A DNA stretch of 64,000 bases. It comes from Andreprevotia sp. IGB-42. Lineage in GTDB: Bacteria; Pseudomonadota; Gammaproteobacteria; Burkholderiales; Chitinibacteraceae. The notes under the pieces were generated by a model. That model worked only from the letters and a program-made list of their open reading frames with translations, searched no databases and was not told where the DNA came from. Position numbers and translations under genes: made by a program. Below are positions 1 through 8,365 of this stretch, piece by piece (positions within the stretch are counted from its first letter, which is position 1; each line of letters starts with the position of its first letter). The DNA lies in the NCBI RefSeq assembly GCF_009848685.1, contig NZ_WXTX01000001.1, positions 434,001 through 498,000 on the forward strand. Reading direction: 5' to 3'.

Positions 1-1075
1 CTATTGGGTACCCAACGTCAGCGGCGGCCTTGTCGTCAGCAAGATCGAGCAGCGCACCAGCTGGGATATCGATTACAACCGCAAGCTGGCACAGCTGGCC
101 GAAGCCAACGGCTTTGACTACGCGCTGAGCCAGATCCGCTTTACCGCCGGCTACGGCGCCGAATTCCAGCACGAACCCGTTGCGTTCACCCATGCGCTGC
201 TGGCAGCCACCACCACGCTCAAGGTCATTGCCGCCATCCTGCCCGGCCCGTGGAACCCGGCCGTGGCCGCCAAGCAACTGGCCACCATCGATCAGCTCAC
301 CAATGGCCGCGTGGCGGTCAATATCGTCTCGGGCTGGTTCAAGGGCGAGTTCACCGCGATTGGCGAACCATGGCTGGAGCACGACGAGCGCTATCGCCGC
401 TCGGAAGAGTTCATCCGCGCGCTCAAGGGTATCTGGACCACCGACAACTTCACCTTCCGTGGTGATTTCTACCGCTTCAACAGCTATACGCTCAAGCCCA
501 AGCCGCTGCAGCAACCGCACCCGGAAATCTTCCAGGGTGGCAGCTCGCGCGCCGCACGCGATATGGCAGCGCGTGTTTCCGACTGGTATTTCACCAATGG
601 CAACACCGTGGAAGGCATCAAGGCGCAGGTGGATGACATCCGCGCCAAGGCTGCCGCCAACAATCATGCGGTGAAGGTGGGCGTGAATGCCTTCGTGATT
701 GCCCGTGAAACCGAAGCCGAAGCGCGCGCCGTGCTGGCCGAGATCATCGACAAGGCCGATCCGGAAGCCGTCAATGCGTTTGGCGACGCCGCCAAGCAGG
801 CCGGCAAGGCCAGCCCGGAAGGCGAAGGCAACTGGGCCAAATCGAGCTTTGAAGACCTGGTGCAGTACAACGATGGCTTCAAGACCAACCTGATCGGCAC
901 GCCGCAGCAAATTGCCGAACGCATCGTGGCGCTGAAGGCAGTGGGCGTTGATCTGGTGCTGGCCGGCTTCCTCCATTATCACGAGGAAGTGGTGTATTTC
1001 GGCGAGAAAGTGCTGCCGCTGGTGCGCGAGCTGGAAAAGCGCGCACTGGAAGCGCTTGAAGAAGTGGCGGCCTGA
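1..1075 (+). CDS. sfnG: Dimethyl sulfone monooxygenase SfnG, 5'-truncated by window edge
   Basis: The reading frame is open from base 2 and encodes 357 residues before the stop, so only a few N-terminal residues are missing relative to the roughly 360-residue family. It is a luciferase-like (LLM class) FMNH2-dependent monooxygenase. The visible start, YWVPNVSGGLVVSKIEQRTS, and later IRFTAGYGAEFQHE and INIVSGWFKGEF-like segments are characteristic of SfnG. SfnG oxidises dimethyl sulfone to methanesulfinate in the cytoplasm and depends on a separate NAD(P)H:FMN reductase, which is not seen here. The next gene starts 8 bases after the stop, suggesting co-transcription with the importer genes downstream. 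Confidence 0.9.
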   Translation, partial: YWVPNVSGGLVVSKIEQRTSWDIDYNRKLAQLAEANGFDYALSQIRFTAGYGAEFQHEPVAFTHALLAATTTLKVIAAILPGPWNPAVAAKQLATIDQLTNGRVAVNIVSGWFKGEFTAIGEPWLEHDERYRRSEEFIRALKGIWTTDNFTFRGDFYRFNSYTLKPKPLQQPHPEIFQGGSSRAARDMAARVSDWYFTNGNTVEGIKAQVDDIRAKAAANNHAVKVGVNAFVIARETEAEARAVLAEIIDKADPEAVNAFGDAAKQAGKASPEGEGNWAKSSFEDLVQYNDGFKTNLIGTPQQIAERIVALKAVGVDLVLAGFLHYHEEVVYFGEKVLPLVRELEKRALEALEEVAA

Positions 1076-1083
1076 GGCAAGCC

Positions 1084-2262
1084 ATGACACAGCCCGTTTC
1101 CACCCTGCCCGATCAGCTGCTGGCGCAAGCGCGCCAGCGCGGGCAACAGACTGCGCTGCGGCACAAGCAGTTGGGTATCTGGCAGGAACGCAGCTGGCGC
1201 AGCATTGCCGATGAAACCGGCCGGCTGGCCGGCGCGCTGGCTGCGCGTGGCTTCGTGGCCGGCGATGCGCTGACGCTGCTGAGCCACCCGCGTGCAGAAG
1301 CGCTGCTGTTGTCACTGGCAGCGCAATGGCTGGGCGGCATTGCTGTGCCGCTCGACCCCGCCCTGCCCGATAAGCAACTGATCACCTTGCTGCAGCAGAT
1401 CGCGCCGCGTTTCCTGTTCCTGGAAGATGAGGTACAGGTGGCACGCAGCCATGCGGCCGGGCTGGCAGCGGCAACCACCATCTATGCAGCGGCCCGCGGG
1501 CTGGCCGATCACCGGCAGCTCACCAGCTACGCCACGCTGGCGGATGAGGCCGCGCAAAGCGTGCCCTCACCCAAGGGCAGGGCAGAGCAGACGGCGTTTG
1601 CGTTCTACCGCCTGCTGGCCGATGGCAGCGCCGAGCGCGAGCAGCTCAGCCATGCGGAGCTGCTGCAGGAAGGCCAGCGTCTTGTAAGCGCGGAGCAGCT
1701 GTCGCACCGCGAAGAAGCGCTGGCAGCGCGGGCTTTCGCTGCTGGCGGCCAGGCGCGCTACCTGCTGGCGCCATGGCTGCTGGCAGGCTTCCGCCTCAAC
1801 TTCCCGGAGAACCTGGCCACGCGCGACAACGACCGGCGCGAGCTGGGGCCGACGCTGGTGGCCGGCACACGCGAAACCTGGGGGCGCCTGGCGCTGCAAG
1901 TGCAGCAACGGCTGCCGGAGGCTGGCAGTTGGCGCCGCGCCTGGATCGATGCGGTGGTGAAAACCGGCCACGACCATGCGGCAACGCCTTCGTGGTTCAG
2001 CCGCTTGCTGGCCCGCAGCGTGGGCCACTGGCTGATCCGCAAACCGCTACGCGACGTACTGGGGCTGACGCGCACCCGCGTGCCGCTGCTGGTGGGTGAA
2101 CCGCTGCCGGAGCATGTGGCGGCGTTCTTTGCCAGCCTGGGGCTGACGGTACGTACCTGGCCGGACCCGGCGCAGTGGCAGGGCCTAATCACCGGCGCGC
2201 GCGATGCGCAGCGCATCAGTGGCTGGGCCGAACACGATGGCACGGCAGTACAGCCGGGCTGA
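1084..2262 (+). CDS. Degenerate AMP-binding (acyl-CoA synthetase-like) protein lacking the signature motif
   Basis: This 392-residue protein starts with ATG behind a GAGG ribosome site that overlaps the sfnG stop. The N-terminal half resembles long-chain acyl-CoA synthetases of the type found between liv-type transporter genes: the segments LAGALAARGFVAGD, WLGGIAVPLDPALPD and LLAGFRLNFPEN all align to that family. Two things are wrong for an enzyme. Where the family has the YTSGTTGxPKG phosphate-binding loop, this protein reads YRLLADGSAEREQ. The protein also ends just before the YGxTE adenylation motif and the whole C-terminal lid domain, whereas active enzymes are about 600 residues or more. 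It is probably a non-catalytic remnant or a repurposed binding protein. The clean reading frame argues that it is still expressed. Confidence 0.7.
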   Translation: MTQPVSTLPDQLLAQARQRGQQTALRHKQLGIWQERSWRSIADETGRLAGALAARGFVAGDALTLLSHPRAEALLLSLAAQWLGGIAVPLDPALPDKQLITLLQQIAPRFLFLEDEVQVARSHAAGLAAATTIYAAARGLADHRQLTSYATLADEAAQSVPSPKGRAEQTAFAFYRLLADGSAEREQLSHAELLQEGQRLVSAEQLSHREEALAARAFAAGGQARYLLAPWLLAGFRLNFPENLATRDNDRRELGPTLVAGTRETWGRLALQVQQRLPEAGSWRRAWIDAVVKTGHDHAATPSWFSRLLARSVGHWLIRKPLRDVLGLTRTRVPLLVGEPLPEHVAAFFASLGLTVRTWPDPAQWQGLITGARDAQRISGWAEHDGTAVQPG

Positions 2263-2281
2263 GCATGCAAACGAGGCAACC

Positions 2282-3091
2282 ATGAGTGCATCCCCACACA
2301 TCAGCAACAGCAACAGCAAAGGTAGTGCTCCGCTGCTGCGGCTTGAACATATCTCGCTGTCCTTCAAGGGTGTCAAGGCAGTAACCGATATCAGCTTCGA
2401 CGTGGCCGAAGGCGCCATCACCGCATTGATCGGCCCCAATGGCGCGGGGAAAAGCTCGCTGTTGAACGTGATCAACGGCGTTTACCAGGCGCAACACGGC
2501 AGCATCACCTTTGACGGCGAGGTGCGCCGTCACATGCACCCGCACCATGCGGCGGTACGTGGCATTGCACGCACCTTCCAGAACATTGCGCTGTTCAAGG
2601 GCATGAGTGTGCTGGACAACGTGCTGACCGGGCGCAACCTCAAGCGACGCAGCAGCTGGCTGGAGCAGGCATTGCGCATCGGCCGCGCGCCGGGCGAGGA
2701 CGATGCACAGCGCCGCCATGCGGAAAAAGTCATCGAGTTCCTGCATATCCAGCCATGGCGCAACAGCGTGGTGGGCAAGCTGCCCTACGGCCTGCAAAAA
2801 CGCGTGGAGCTGGCGCGTGCGCTGGCGGCAGAACCGCGCCTGTTGCTGCTGGATGAACCGATGGCAGGCATGAACGCCGAAGAAAAACAGGAAATGAGCA
2901 GTTTCATTGCCGATGTGAACCGCGAATTCGGTACCACCGTGGTGCTGATCGAACACGACATCGGCGTGGTAATGCAACTGGCCGATCACGTGATCGTGCT
3001 CGATTACGGCAAGAAGATCGGCGATGGCACGCCGGATGACGTACGCAACAACCCGGATGTGATTGCCGCCTACCTGGGCACACGCCACTAG
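2282..3091 (+). CDS. ABC importer ATPase, LivG type
   Basis: A 269-residue ATP-binding subunit of a branched-chain-amino-acid-type (HAAT family) importer. The start chosen is the ATG at 2282, behind the purine-rich stretch ACGAGG; an upstream in-frame ATG at 2204 would overlap the previous gene. Walker A is GPNGAGKSS near residue 55. A LivG-type TFQNIALF segment follows, then LLLLDEPMAGMN as Walker B and IEHDIGVVM as the H-loop. The usual LSxGQ signature is altered to LPYGLQKR, as in many members of this subfamily. It pairs with the LivF-type ATPase at 6808. Confidence 0.9.
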   Translation: MSASPHISNSNSKGSAPLLRLEHISLSFKGVKAVTDISFDVAEGAITALIGPNGAGKSSLLNVINGVYQAQHGSITFDGEVRRHMHPHHAAVRGIARTFQNIALFKGMSVLDNVLTGRNLKRRSSWLEQALRIGRAPGEDDAQRRHAEKVIEFLHIQPWRNSVVGKLPYGLQKRVELARALAAEPRLLLLDEPMAGMNAEEKQEMSSFIADVNREFGTTVVLIEHDIGVVMQLADHVIVLDYGKKIGDGTPDDVRNNPDVIAAYLGTRH

Positions 3092-3188
3092 CCCCCTCAC
3101 CCCACCCCCACACACACCACATCAGGTGGTTTTGCTGCACCCGCAAACGGGTGCACGGGGGCGGCTTGCGTTTTACGGAGCAACAAAG

Positions 3189-4070
3189 ATGGGATTTTTC
3201 CTTGAAGTACTGGCCGGCGGCCTGCTGGCAGGCGTGATGTATTCGCTGGTGGCAATCGGCTTCGTGCTGATCTACAAGGCATCCGGCGTATTCAACTTTG
3301 CGCAGGGCGCCATGGTGCTGTTTGCCGCGCTGACCTTTGTCAGCCTGCTGGAACGCGGCGTGCCGTTCTGGCTCAGCTTCGTGATCACCTTGCTGGCGAT
3401 GGTGGCACTGGCCTTGCTGATCGAACGCGCCGTGCTGCGCCCGCTGGTGAACCGCCCGCCCATCACCCTGTTCATGGCCACGCTGGGGCTCTCCTACGTG
3501 ATCGAGGGTGCCGCGCAGGCACTGTGGGGCGCACAGGTACACGGGCTGGATCTGGGTATCAAGGACGAGCCGTTCGAGTTTGCCGGCCTGCTGCTGTCGC
3601 AGTTCGACCTCTTTGCTGCCGCAACCGCCGCAGTGCTGGTGACCACGCTCTCGCTGCTGTTCAGCAAAACCCGTATCGGGCTATCGCTACGCGCGGTGGC
3701 GGACGACCCGCTGGCAGCCCTGGCCATCGGCATCCGACTGCAGCGCATCTGGGCGGTGGTGTGGGCGGTAGCCGGCTTTGTCGGGCTGGTGGCCGGCCTG
3801 CTGTGGGGCGCGCGGCTGGGGGTGCAGTTCTCGCTGTCGCTGATCGTACTCAAGGCCTTGCCGGTGCTGATCATTGGCGGCTTTACCTCGATCGGCGGCG
3901 CCATCGTTGGCGGGCTGATCATCGGCGCCAGCGAGAAACTGGCCGAGGTGTATATCGGCCCGCTGATCGGCGGTGGCATCGAAAACTGGTTTCCCTACGT
4001 GCTGGCCTTGCTGTTCCTGCTGGTACGCCCAGCCGGCCTGTTTGGCGAACGCGCCATAGAACGAGTTTAA
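3189..4070 (+). CDS. ABC importer permease, LivH type
   Basis: A 293-residue integral inner-membrane permease. The ATG at 3189 is preceded by ACGGAG at good distance; the 98-base gap after the ATPase gene holds no other gene. The start MGFFLEVLAGGLLAGVMYSL and the later IGGFTSIGGAIVGGLIIG segment, the permease loop that contacts the ATPase, are typical of LivH. About eight hydrophobic segments are visible. It forms the transport channel with the LivM-type subunit that follows 10 bases downstream. Confidence 0.9.
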   Translation: MGFFLEVLAGGLLAGVMYSLVAIGFVLIYKASGVFNFAQGAMVLFAALTFVSLLERGVPFWLSFVITLLAMVALALLIERAVLRPLVNRPPITLFMATLGLSYVIEGAAQALWGAQVHGLDLGIKDEPFEFAGLLLSQFDLFAAATAAVLVTTLSLLFSKTRIGLSLRAVADDPLAALAIGIRLQRIWAVVWAVAGFVGLVAGLLWGARLGVQFSLSLIVLKALPVLIIGGFTSIGGAIVGGLIIGASEKLAEVYIGPLIGGGIENWFPYVLALLFLLVRPAGLFGERAIERV

Positions 4071-4080
4071 GGATATACCC

Positions 4081-5148
4081 ATGATTTATACCGAAGCCGG
4101 CCAGTTCAGCATCCGCTACAGCCACGACCGGCGCATTTTCCGCCTGCGGCAAGACCGCATCGGCATCACCGCGCTGTTGCTGTTTGCATTTGCCGCCGTA
4201 CCACTCTTGGGCAACGACTACTGGTTCAGCGCCATCCTGATTCCCTTGCTGGTGCTGTCGCTGGCCGGGTTGGGCCTCAACCTGCTCACCGGCTACGCGG
4301 GCCAGCTATCACTGGGTTCTGCCGCATTCATGGCGGTGGGTGCATTTGCCACCTACAACTTCCAGCTGCGTGTGCCGGGCTTGCCGTTGCTGGCCAGCAT
4401 GGCGCTGGGCGGCGTGATGGCGGCCGGCGTTGCACTGCTGTTCGGCTTGCCCAGCCTGCGCATCAAGGGCTTTTACTTGCTGGTCTCCACCTTGGCCGCG
4501 CAGTTCTTCGTGGAATGGTTCTTTACCAAGTTCGGCTGGTTTTCCAACAACAGCGCATCCGGCGTGATCAGCGCGCCGCCGCTGCTGATCCTGGGCCACG
4601 ACTTCAGCAACCCGGTGGGCCGCTACCTGCTGACGCTGGCCGTGGTGGTGGTGGTGACCGCGCTGGCGCGCAACCTCGTCAAAAGCGAGCTGGGCCGCAA
4701 CTGGATGGCCGTGCGCGACATGGATACCGCCGCCGCGGTAATCGGCATACCGCTACTGCGGACCAAGCTGCTGGCGTTTGCCATCAGCGGCTTCATCCTC
4801 GGCGTGGCCGGTGCGCTATGGGCGTTCACCTATCTGGGCACCGTCGAGCCGCACGGCTTTGACCTGGCGCGTTCATTCCAGATTCTTTTCATCATCATCA
4901 TCGGCGGCATGGGCAGCATTCTGGGCAATTTCCTCGGGGCCGCCTTCATCGTGCTGTTTCCGGTGTTGCTGTCCCAGCTATCGGGCTCCTTGCTGTCTGG
5001 CGTGATCGATGCCGGCCAGCTGGAAAACCTGCAGAAAATCATTTTCGGTGTGCTGATCATCGCCTTCCTGATCAAGGAACCCGATGGGCTGGCACGCCTG
5101 TGGCAAATCGCGCGGGAACGTGCCCGCGTATGGCCATTGCGCTACTGA
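4081..5148 (+). CDS. ABC importer permease, LivM type
   Basis: A 355-residue second permease subunit. Typical features include GLGLNLLTGYAGQLSLGSAA near residue 65, the LRIKGFYLLVSTLAAQFF segment and the ATPase-contacting loop IIGGMGSILGNFLGAAF near residue 285. About nine or ten transmembrane segments are present. The N-terminal 25 residues are hydrophilic and cytosolic. The stop codon forms the first bases of a long imperfect inverted repeat (5146-5264) that separates this gene from the binding-protein gene. Confidence 0.9.
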   Translation: MIYTEAGQFSIRYSHDRRIFRLRQDRIGITALLLFAFAAVPLLGNDYWFSAILIPLLVLSLAGLGLNLLTGYAGQLSLGSAAFMAVGAFATYNFQLRVPGLPLLASMALGGVMAAGVALLFGLPSLRIKGFYLLVSTLAAQFFVEWFFTKFGWFSNNSASGVISAPPLLILGHDFSNPVGRYLLTLAVVVVVTALARNLVKSELGRNWMAVRDMDTAAAVIGIPLLRTKLLAFAISGFILGVAGALWAFTYLGTVEPHGFDLARSFQILFIIIIGGMGSILGNFLGAAFIVLFPVLLSQLSGSLLSGVIDAGQLENLQKIIFGVLIIAFLIKEPDGLARLWQIARERARVWPLRY

Positions 5149-5264
5149 GAGTCCCTGACAAAACCCTGCTGGCTGCGTTGCACTCACTTGCCGTACGCCT
5201 TGTACTGTCTGCGTTTCGCGCGCCTCGCCAGCACCGTTGCACTGGGTTTTGTTAGTGACTCTGA
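5146..5264. repeat. 119-bp imperfect palindromic intergenic element
   Basis: The ends at 5146-5166 and 5244-5264 are inverted copies that match at 18 of 21 positions; the core of each arm is ACAAAACCC / GGGTTTTGT. The 77 bases between them contain GTACGCCTTGTAC. The element starts on the livM-type stop codon and ends about 60 bases before the next start. Its shape suggests a dispersed REP/MITE-like intergenic repeat that forms an RNA hairpin, possibly lowering permease mRNA relative to the binding protein. No second copy was noticed in this window. Confidence 0.6.
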
Positions 5265-5326
5265 ATGCGCCCCCGATCACGCCGTTCCACTTTGTCTGCA
5301 CTGCCTTACCAACCAGGGAAATCACA

Positions 5327-6658
5327 ATGAAAACCATCAAACAGCAGTTTCACCGCATTGCCACCACGCTGGTGGGCGCAGCCTTGCTCTCCGGCGCTGC
5401 GCACGCCGCCAACGAGCAATACTTTCCGCTGCAAAGCTACCGTGTTGGCCCGTATGCCGCAGGCGGCACCGGCTTTTTCGGCGGCTTCATCGATTACATG
5501 CAGTACATCAATGCCAAGGGCGGCGTCAACGGCGTGAAGCTCACCTGGAGTGAGTGCGAAACCGAATACGTGGTCGAAAAAGGCGTGGAATGCTACGAGC
5601 GCCTGAAAAAAGGCCTGAACGGTGCGCCGGCCGCCGCCACCAATCCGCTGTCGGTAGGCATTGCCTATGCCACGCTGGACCGCTCCACCGCCGACAAGCT
5701 GCCGCTGATCACCATCAACCATGGTCGTACCGATTCCACCGATGGCTCGGTGTTCCCGTATGCGTTCCCGCTGCAGCTGAACCCGTATTCGGAAGTGTCG
5801 GCCATCGTCAATTACATCGCCCAGAAATCGGGCGGGCTCGACAAGCTCAAGGGCAAGAAGATCGTCACGCTGTTCCATGGCTCGCCGTACGGCAAGGAAA
5901 CCAACCCGATCCTGGAGCTGCTGGCCAAGAAATACGGCTTCGAGCTCACGCTGATCGAAGTACCGCATCCGGGTAACGAGCAGCAATCGCAATGGCTGAA
6001 CATCCGCCGCCTCAAGCCGGACTGGGTGATCCTGCGCGGCTGGGGCGTGATGAATCCGGTGGCACTGAAAACCGCCCAGAAAACCGGTTTCCCGGCTGAC
6101 CACATCATCGGCAATATCTGGAGCAACTCGGAAGACGACGCCGCACCGGCTGGCGATGCCGCCAAGGGTTATATCTCCATCACCACGCATCCGTCCGGCA
6201 CCAGCTTTGCCGTGCTGCAGGACATCAAGAAAAACGTGATCGATGCCGGCAAGGGCAACCTCGCGGATCCGAAACGCTTCGGCAACGTGTACTACAACCT
6301 GGGCGTGGTGAACGGCATCCTCAACGTGGAAGCGGTGCGCCTGGCACAAGAAAAATTCGGCAAGAAGCCGCTGACCGGCGAGCAGGTACGCTGGGGCTTC
6401 GAGCACCTGAACCTGGACGACAAACGCCTGAAGGAACTGGGCGCTCTGGGCTTGGTGCAACCGCTGAAGCTCTCTTGCGCTGACCACGAAGGCGGCGGCG
6501 CGGTGCGCTTCCAGCAATGGGATGGCCAGAAGTGGAACGTGATCTCGGATTGGGTACAGGCAGACCGCAAGCTGCTGCGCCCCATCATCGAGGAATCGTC
6601 GCACAAGTACGCGAAGGAAAAGAACATCACGCCGCGTGATTGCAGCAAGGAATCCTGA
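5327..6658 (+). CDS. ABC importer periplasmic substrate-binding protein, LivK/urea-binding-like
   Basis: A 443-residue type I periplasmic binding protein. The start chosen is the ATG at 5327 behind CAGGGA, because it opens directly on a signal peptide: MKTIKQQFHRIATTLVGAAL with a likely cleavage after AHA. The mature protein begins with ANEQYFPLQSYRVGPYAAGG and carries GGFIDYMQYINAKGGVNG, a hallmark of the family. It delivers the ligand to the LivH/LivM-type permeases. The ligand is unknown. The position next to sfnG suggests an organosulfur compound rather than an amino acid, but that is inference. Confidence 0.88.
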   Translation: MKTIKQQFHRIATTLVGAALLSGAAHAANEQYFPLQSYRVGPYAAGGTGFFGGFIDYMQYINAKGGVNGVKLTWSECETEYVVEKGVECYERLKKGLNGAPAAATNPLSVGIAYATLDRSTADKLPLITINHGRTDSTDGSVFPYAFPLQLNPYSEVSAIVNYIAQKSGGLDKLKGKKIVTLFHGSPYGKETNPILELLAKKYGFELTLIEVPHPGNEQQSQWLNIRRLKPDWVILRGWGVMNPVALKTAQKTGFPADHIIGNIWSNSEDDAAPAGDAAKGYISITTHPSGTSFAVLQDIKKNVIDAGKGNLADPKRFGNVYYNLGVVNGILNVEAVRLAQEKFGKKPLTGEQVRWGFEHLNLDDKRLKELGALGLVQPLKLSCADHEGGGAVRFQQWDGQKWNVISDWVQADRKLLRPIIEESSHKYAKEKNITPRDCSKES

Positions 6659-6807
6659 TCCCGCAGACCGTGATCCAACAAGGCCGCTGCGCCGCCACCC
6701 GGCGGTGCAGCTGGTTTGGGGCCGGCCGCGTGCGGTAGCGCATCCGGCCCGCTCTGCCCTTGCAATTGAACTGATCCACCCTTCTACCCTGTTACGGAAA
6801 CACCCCC

Positions 6808-7578
6808 ATGCCCGGCACGCCCATCCTGCAACTGGAACGCATCGAAGTCATTTACGACCAGGTCATCCTGGCGGTGCGCGGCATTTCACTGGCGGTACCG
6901 CAAGGCGGCATCGTTGCGCTGCTGGGCGCCAATGGCGCGGGCAAGAGCACCACGCTGAAAGCCATTTCCAGCCTGGTACGTGCGGAACGCGGCGAGGTGG
7001 TGCAAGGCCGCATCCTGTTCGATGGTACGGACATTACCCACGCTAATCCCGCCAAACTGGCGGAATCAGGCTTGGTGCAGGTACTGGAAGGCCGGCATTG
7101 CTTTGGCCATCTGAGCGTGGAAGAAAACCTGAAAACCGGCGGCTTCGTACGCCGCCCCAGCCGTGCCGATCTCTCTGCCAGCCTGGAAAAGATTTATCAC
7201 TACTTTCCGCGGCTGAAAACGCGCCGGCACAGCCTGGCGGGCTACACCAGCGGCGGCGAGCAGCAGATGGTGGCCATTGGCCGCGCGCTGATGGCGAAAC
7301 CAAGGCTGATCCTGCTGGATGAACCCTCGATGGGGCTGGCACCACAGATCGTCGAAGAGATTTTCGAGATCGTGCGCGACCTGAACCAGCGCGAAGGGGT
7401 GAGCTTCCTGCTGGCCGAGCAAAACGCCACCGTGGCGCTGCGCCATGCCAGCTACGGCTACGTGATCGAAAACGGCGTGGTGGCCACCGAAGGCACCGCC
7501 AGCGAACTGGCCGGCAGCGATGCACTGCAGGCGTCCTACCTGGGCGGAAAAACCGTTGCCAGCCTGGTGGCTGCATGA
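6808..7578 (+). CDS. ABC importer ATPase, LivF type
   Basis: A 256-residue second ATPase of the importer. Walker A is GANGAGKST near residue 40, followed by the LivF-type VLEGRHCFGHLSVEENLKTG segment. The signature is TSGGEQQM, and Walker B is LILLDEPSMGLAP. With the ATPase at 2282, the two permeases and the binding protein it completes a five-part importer. The 149-base gap upstream contains no gene; a short inverted repeat immediately follows the stop. Confidence 0.9.
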   Translation: MPGTPILQLERIEVIYDQVILAVRGISLAVPQGGIVALLGANGAGKSTTLKAISSLVRAERGEVVQGRILFDGTDITHANPAKLAESGLVQVLEGRHCFGHLSVEENLKTGGFVRRPSRADLSASLEKIYHYFPRLKTRRHSLAGYTSGGEQQMVAIGRALMAKPRLILLDEPSMGLAPQIVEEIFEIVRDLNQREGVSFLLAEQNATVALRHASYGYVIENGVVATEGTASELAGSDALQASYLGGKTVASLVAA

Positions 7579-7602
7579 TCGGGCGCGGCTGTCCTGCCCG
7601 AT
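7578..7602 (+). terminator. Weak hairpin at end of the importer operon
   Basis: A perfect 7-base stem ATCGGGC / GCCCGAT with an 11-base loop begins on the last base of the stop codon. There is no T-run, so it may be a stability hairpin rather than an intrinsic terminator. Confidence 0.35.
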
Positions 7603-7690
7603 AGAACGCGGTCAACGCACAAGAAGGCGAGGTGCCGCACGCACCTCACCATCCGTTCCTTCCACCTTCAGCAGTCAGCAAGCAGCGTGC

Positions 7691-8356
7691 TCAGGCACTC
7701 AGATAAAGCGCATGCCGGTCCATCAGCCCGGTCAGCCGTTGCCGGTATTGCGCCAGCGCAGCGATGGTGATGATCGCCAGCCCATGCTGCTGCGCGAAGC
7801 GGAACAGATCAGGCCGGCGCGCCATGCTGCCATCGTCGTTGACGATTTCGCACAGCACACCCGCTGCCTGCAAGCCGGCCAGCCGGGCCAGATCCAGCGC
7901 GGCCTCGGTGTGCCCGCGGCGGCGCAGCACGCCGCCATCGCGGTAGCGTAGCGGGAAGATGTGGCCGGGCCGCACGAAATCCGCTGCCCCCACCGCAGGA
8001 TTGGCCAGTGCCCGTAGCGTAGCAGCGCGGTCTGCGGCGGAAATGCCGGTGCTGGTGCCATGCCGGTAATCCACGCTGACGGTGAATGCGGTCTGGTGTG
8101 ATTCGGTATTGTCCGCCACCATCAGTGGCAGCCGCAGCGCATCGAGCCGCTCGCCAGTCAGCGCCACGCACACCACCCCACTGCTGTGGCGTACCAGGAA
8201 GGCCATCTGCTCGCTGCTGATGCACTCTGCAGCAATGATCAGGTCGCCTTCGTTTTCGCGGTCGGTATCGTCCACCACCACCACGAAACGGCCAGCGGCA
8301 ATATCGGCAATGGCCGCTTCCACCCGGTCAAAACCGGCTTCATGCAGGGCATTCAT
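7691..8356 (-). CDS. ribB: 3,4-dihydroxy-2-butanone 4-phosphate synthase RibB
   Basis: A 221-residue stand-alone RibB without a GTP cyclohydrolase II domain. The motif DDTDRENEGDLIIAA near residue 30 holds the acidic metal and substrate residues; HGTSTGISAADRA and the RRRGHTEAALDL segment complete the active site. It makes the four-carbon unit of riboflavin from ribulose 5-phosphate in the cytosol. It is the last gene of an operon with ssuD and an sfnC-like gene: the gap to the latter is 9 bases and its ribosome site TGAGG overlaps that gene's stop. The context suggests that riboflavin output is raised when flavin-dependent sulfonate enzymes are made. Confidence 0.93.
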   Translation of the reverse strand: MNALHEAGFDRVEAAIADIAAGRFVVVVDDTDRENEGDLIIAAECISSEQMAFLVRHSSGVVCVALTGERLDALRLPLMVADNTESHQTAFTVSVDYRHGTSTGISAADRAATLRALANPAVGAADFVRPGHIFPLRYRDGGVLRRRGHTEAALDLARLAGLQAAGVLCEIVNDDGSMARRPDLFRFAQQHGLAIITIAALAQYRQRLTGLMDRHALYLSA

Positions 8357-8365
8357 GGCAGCACC

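Noticed and set aside
8357-8365. FMN riboswitch upstream of ribB
   Set aside because: Only 9 bases separate ribB from the upstream gene, so there is no space for one.
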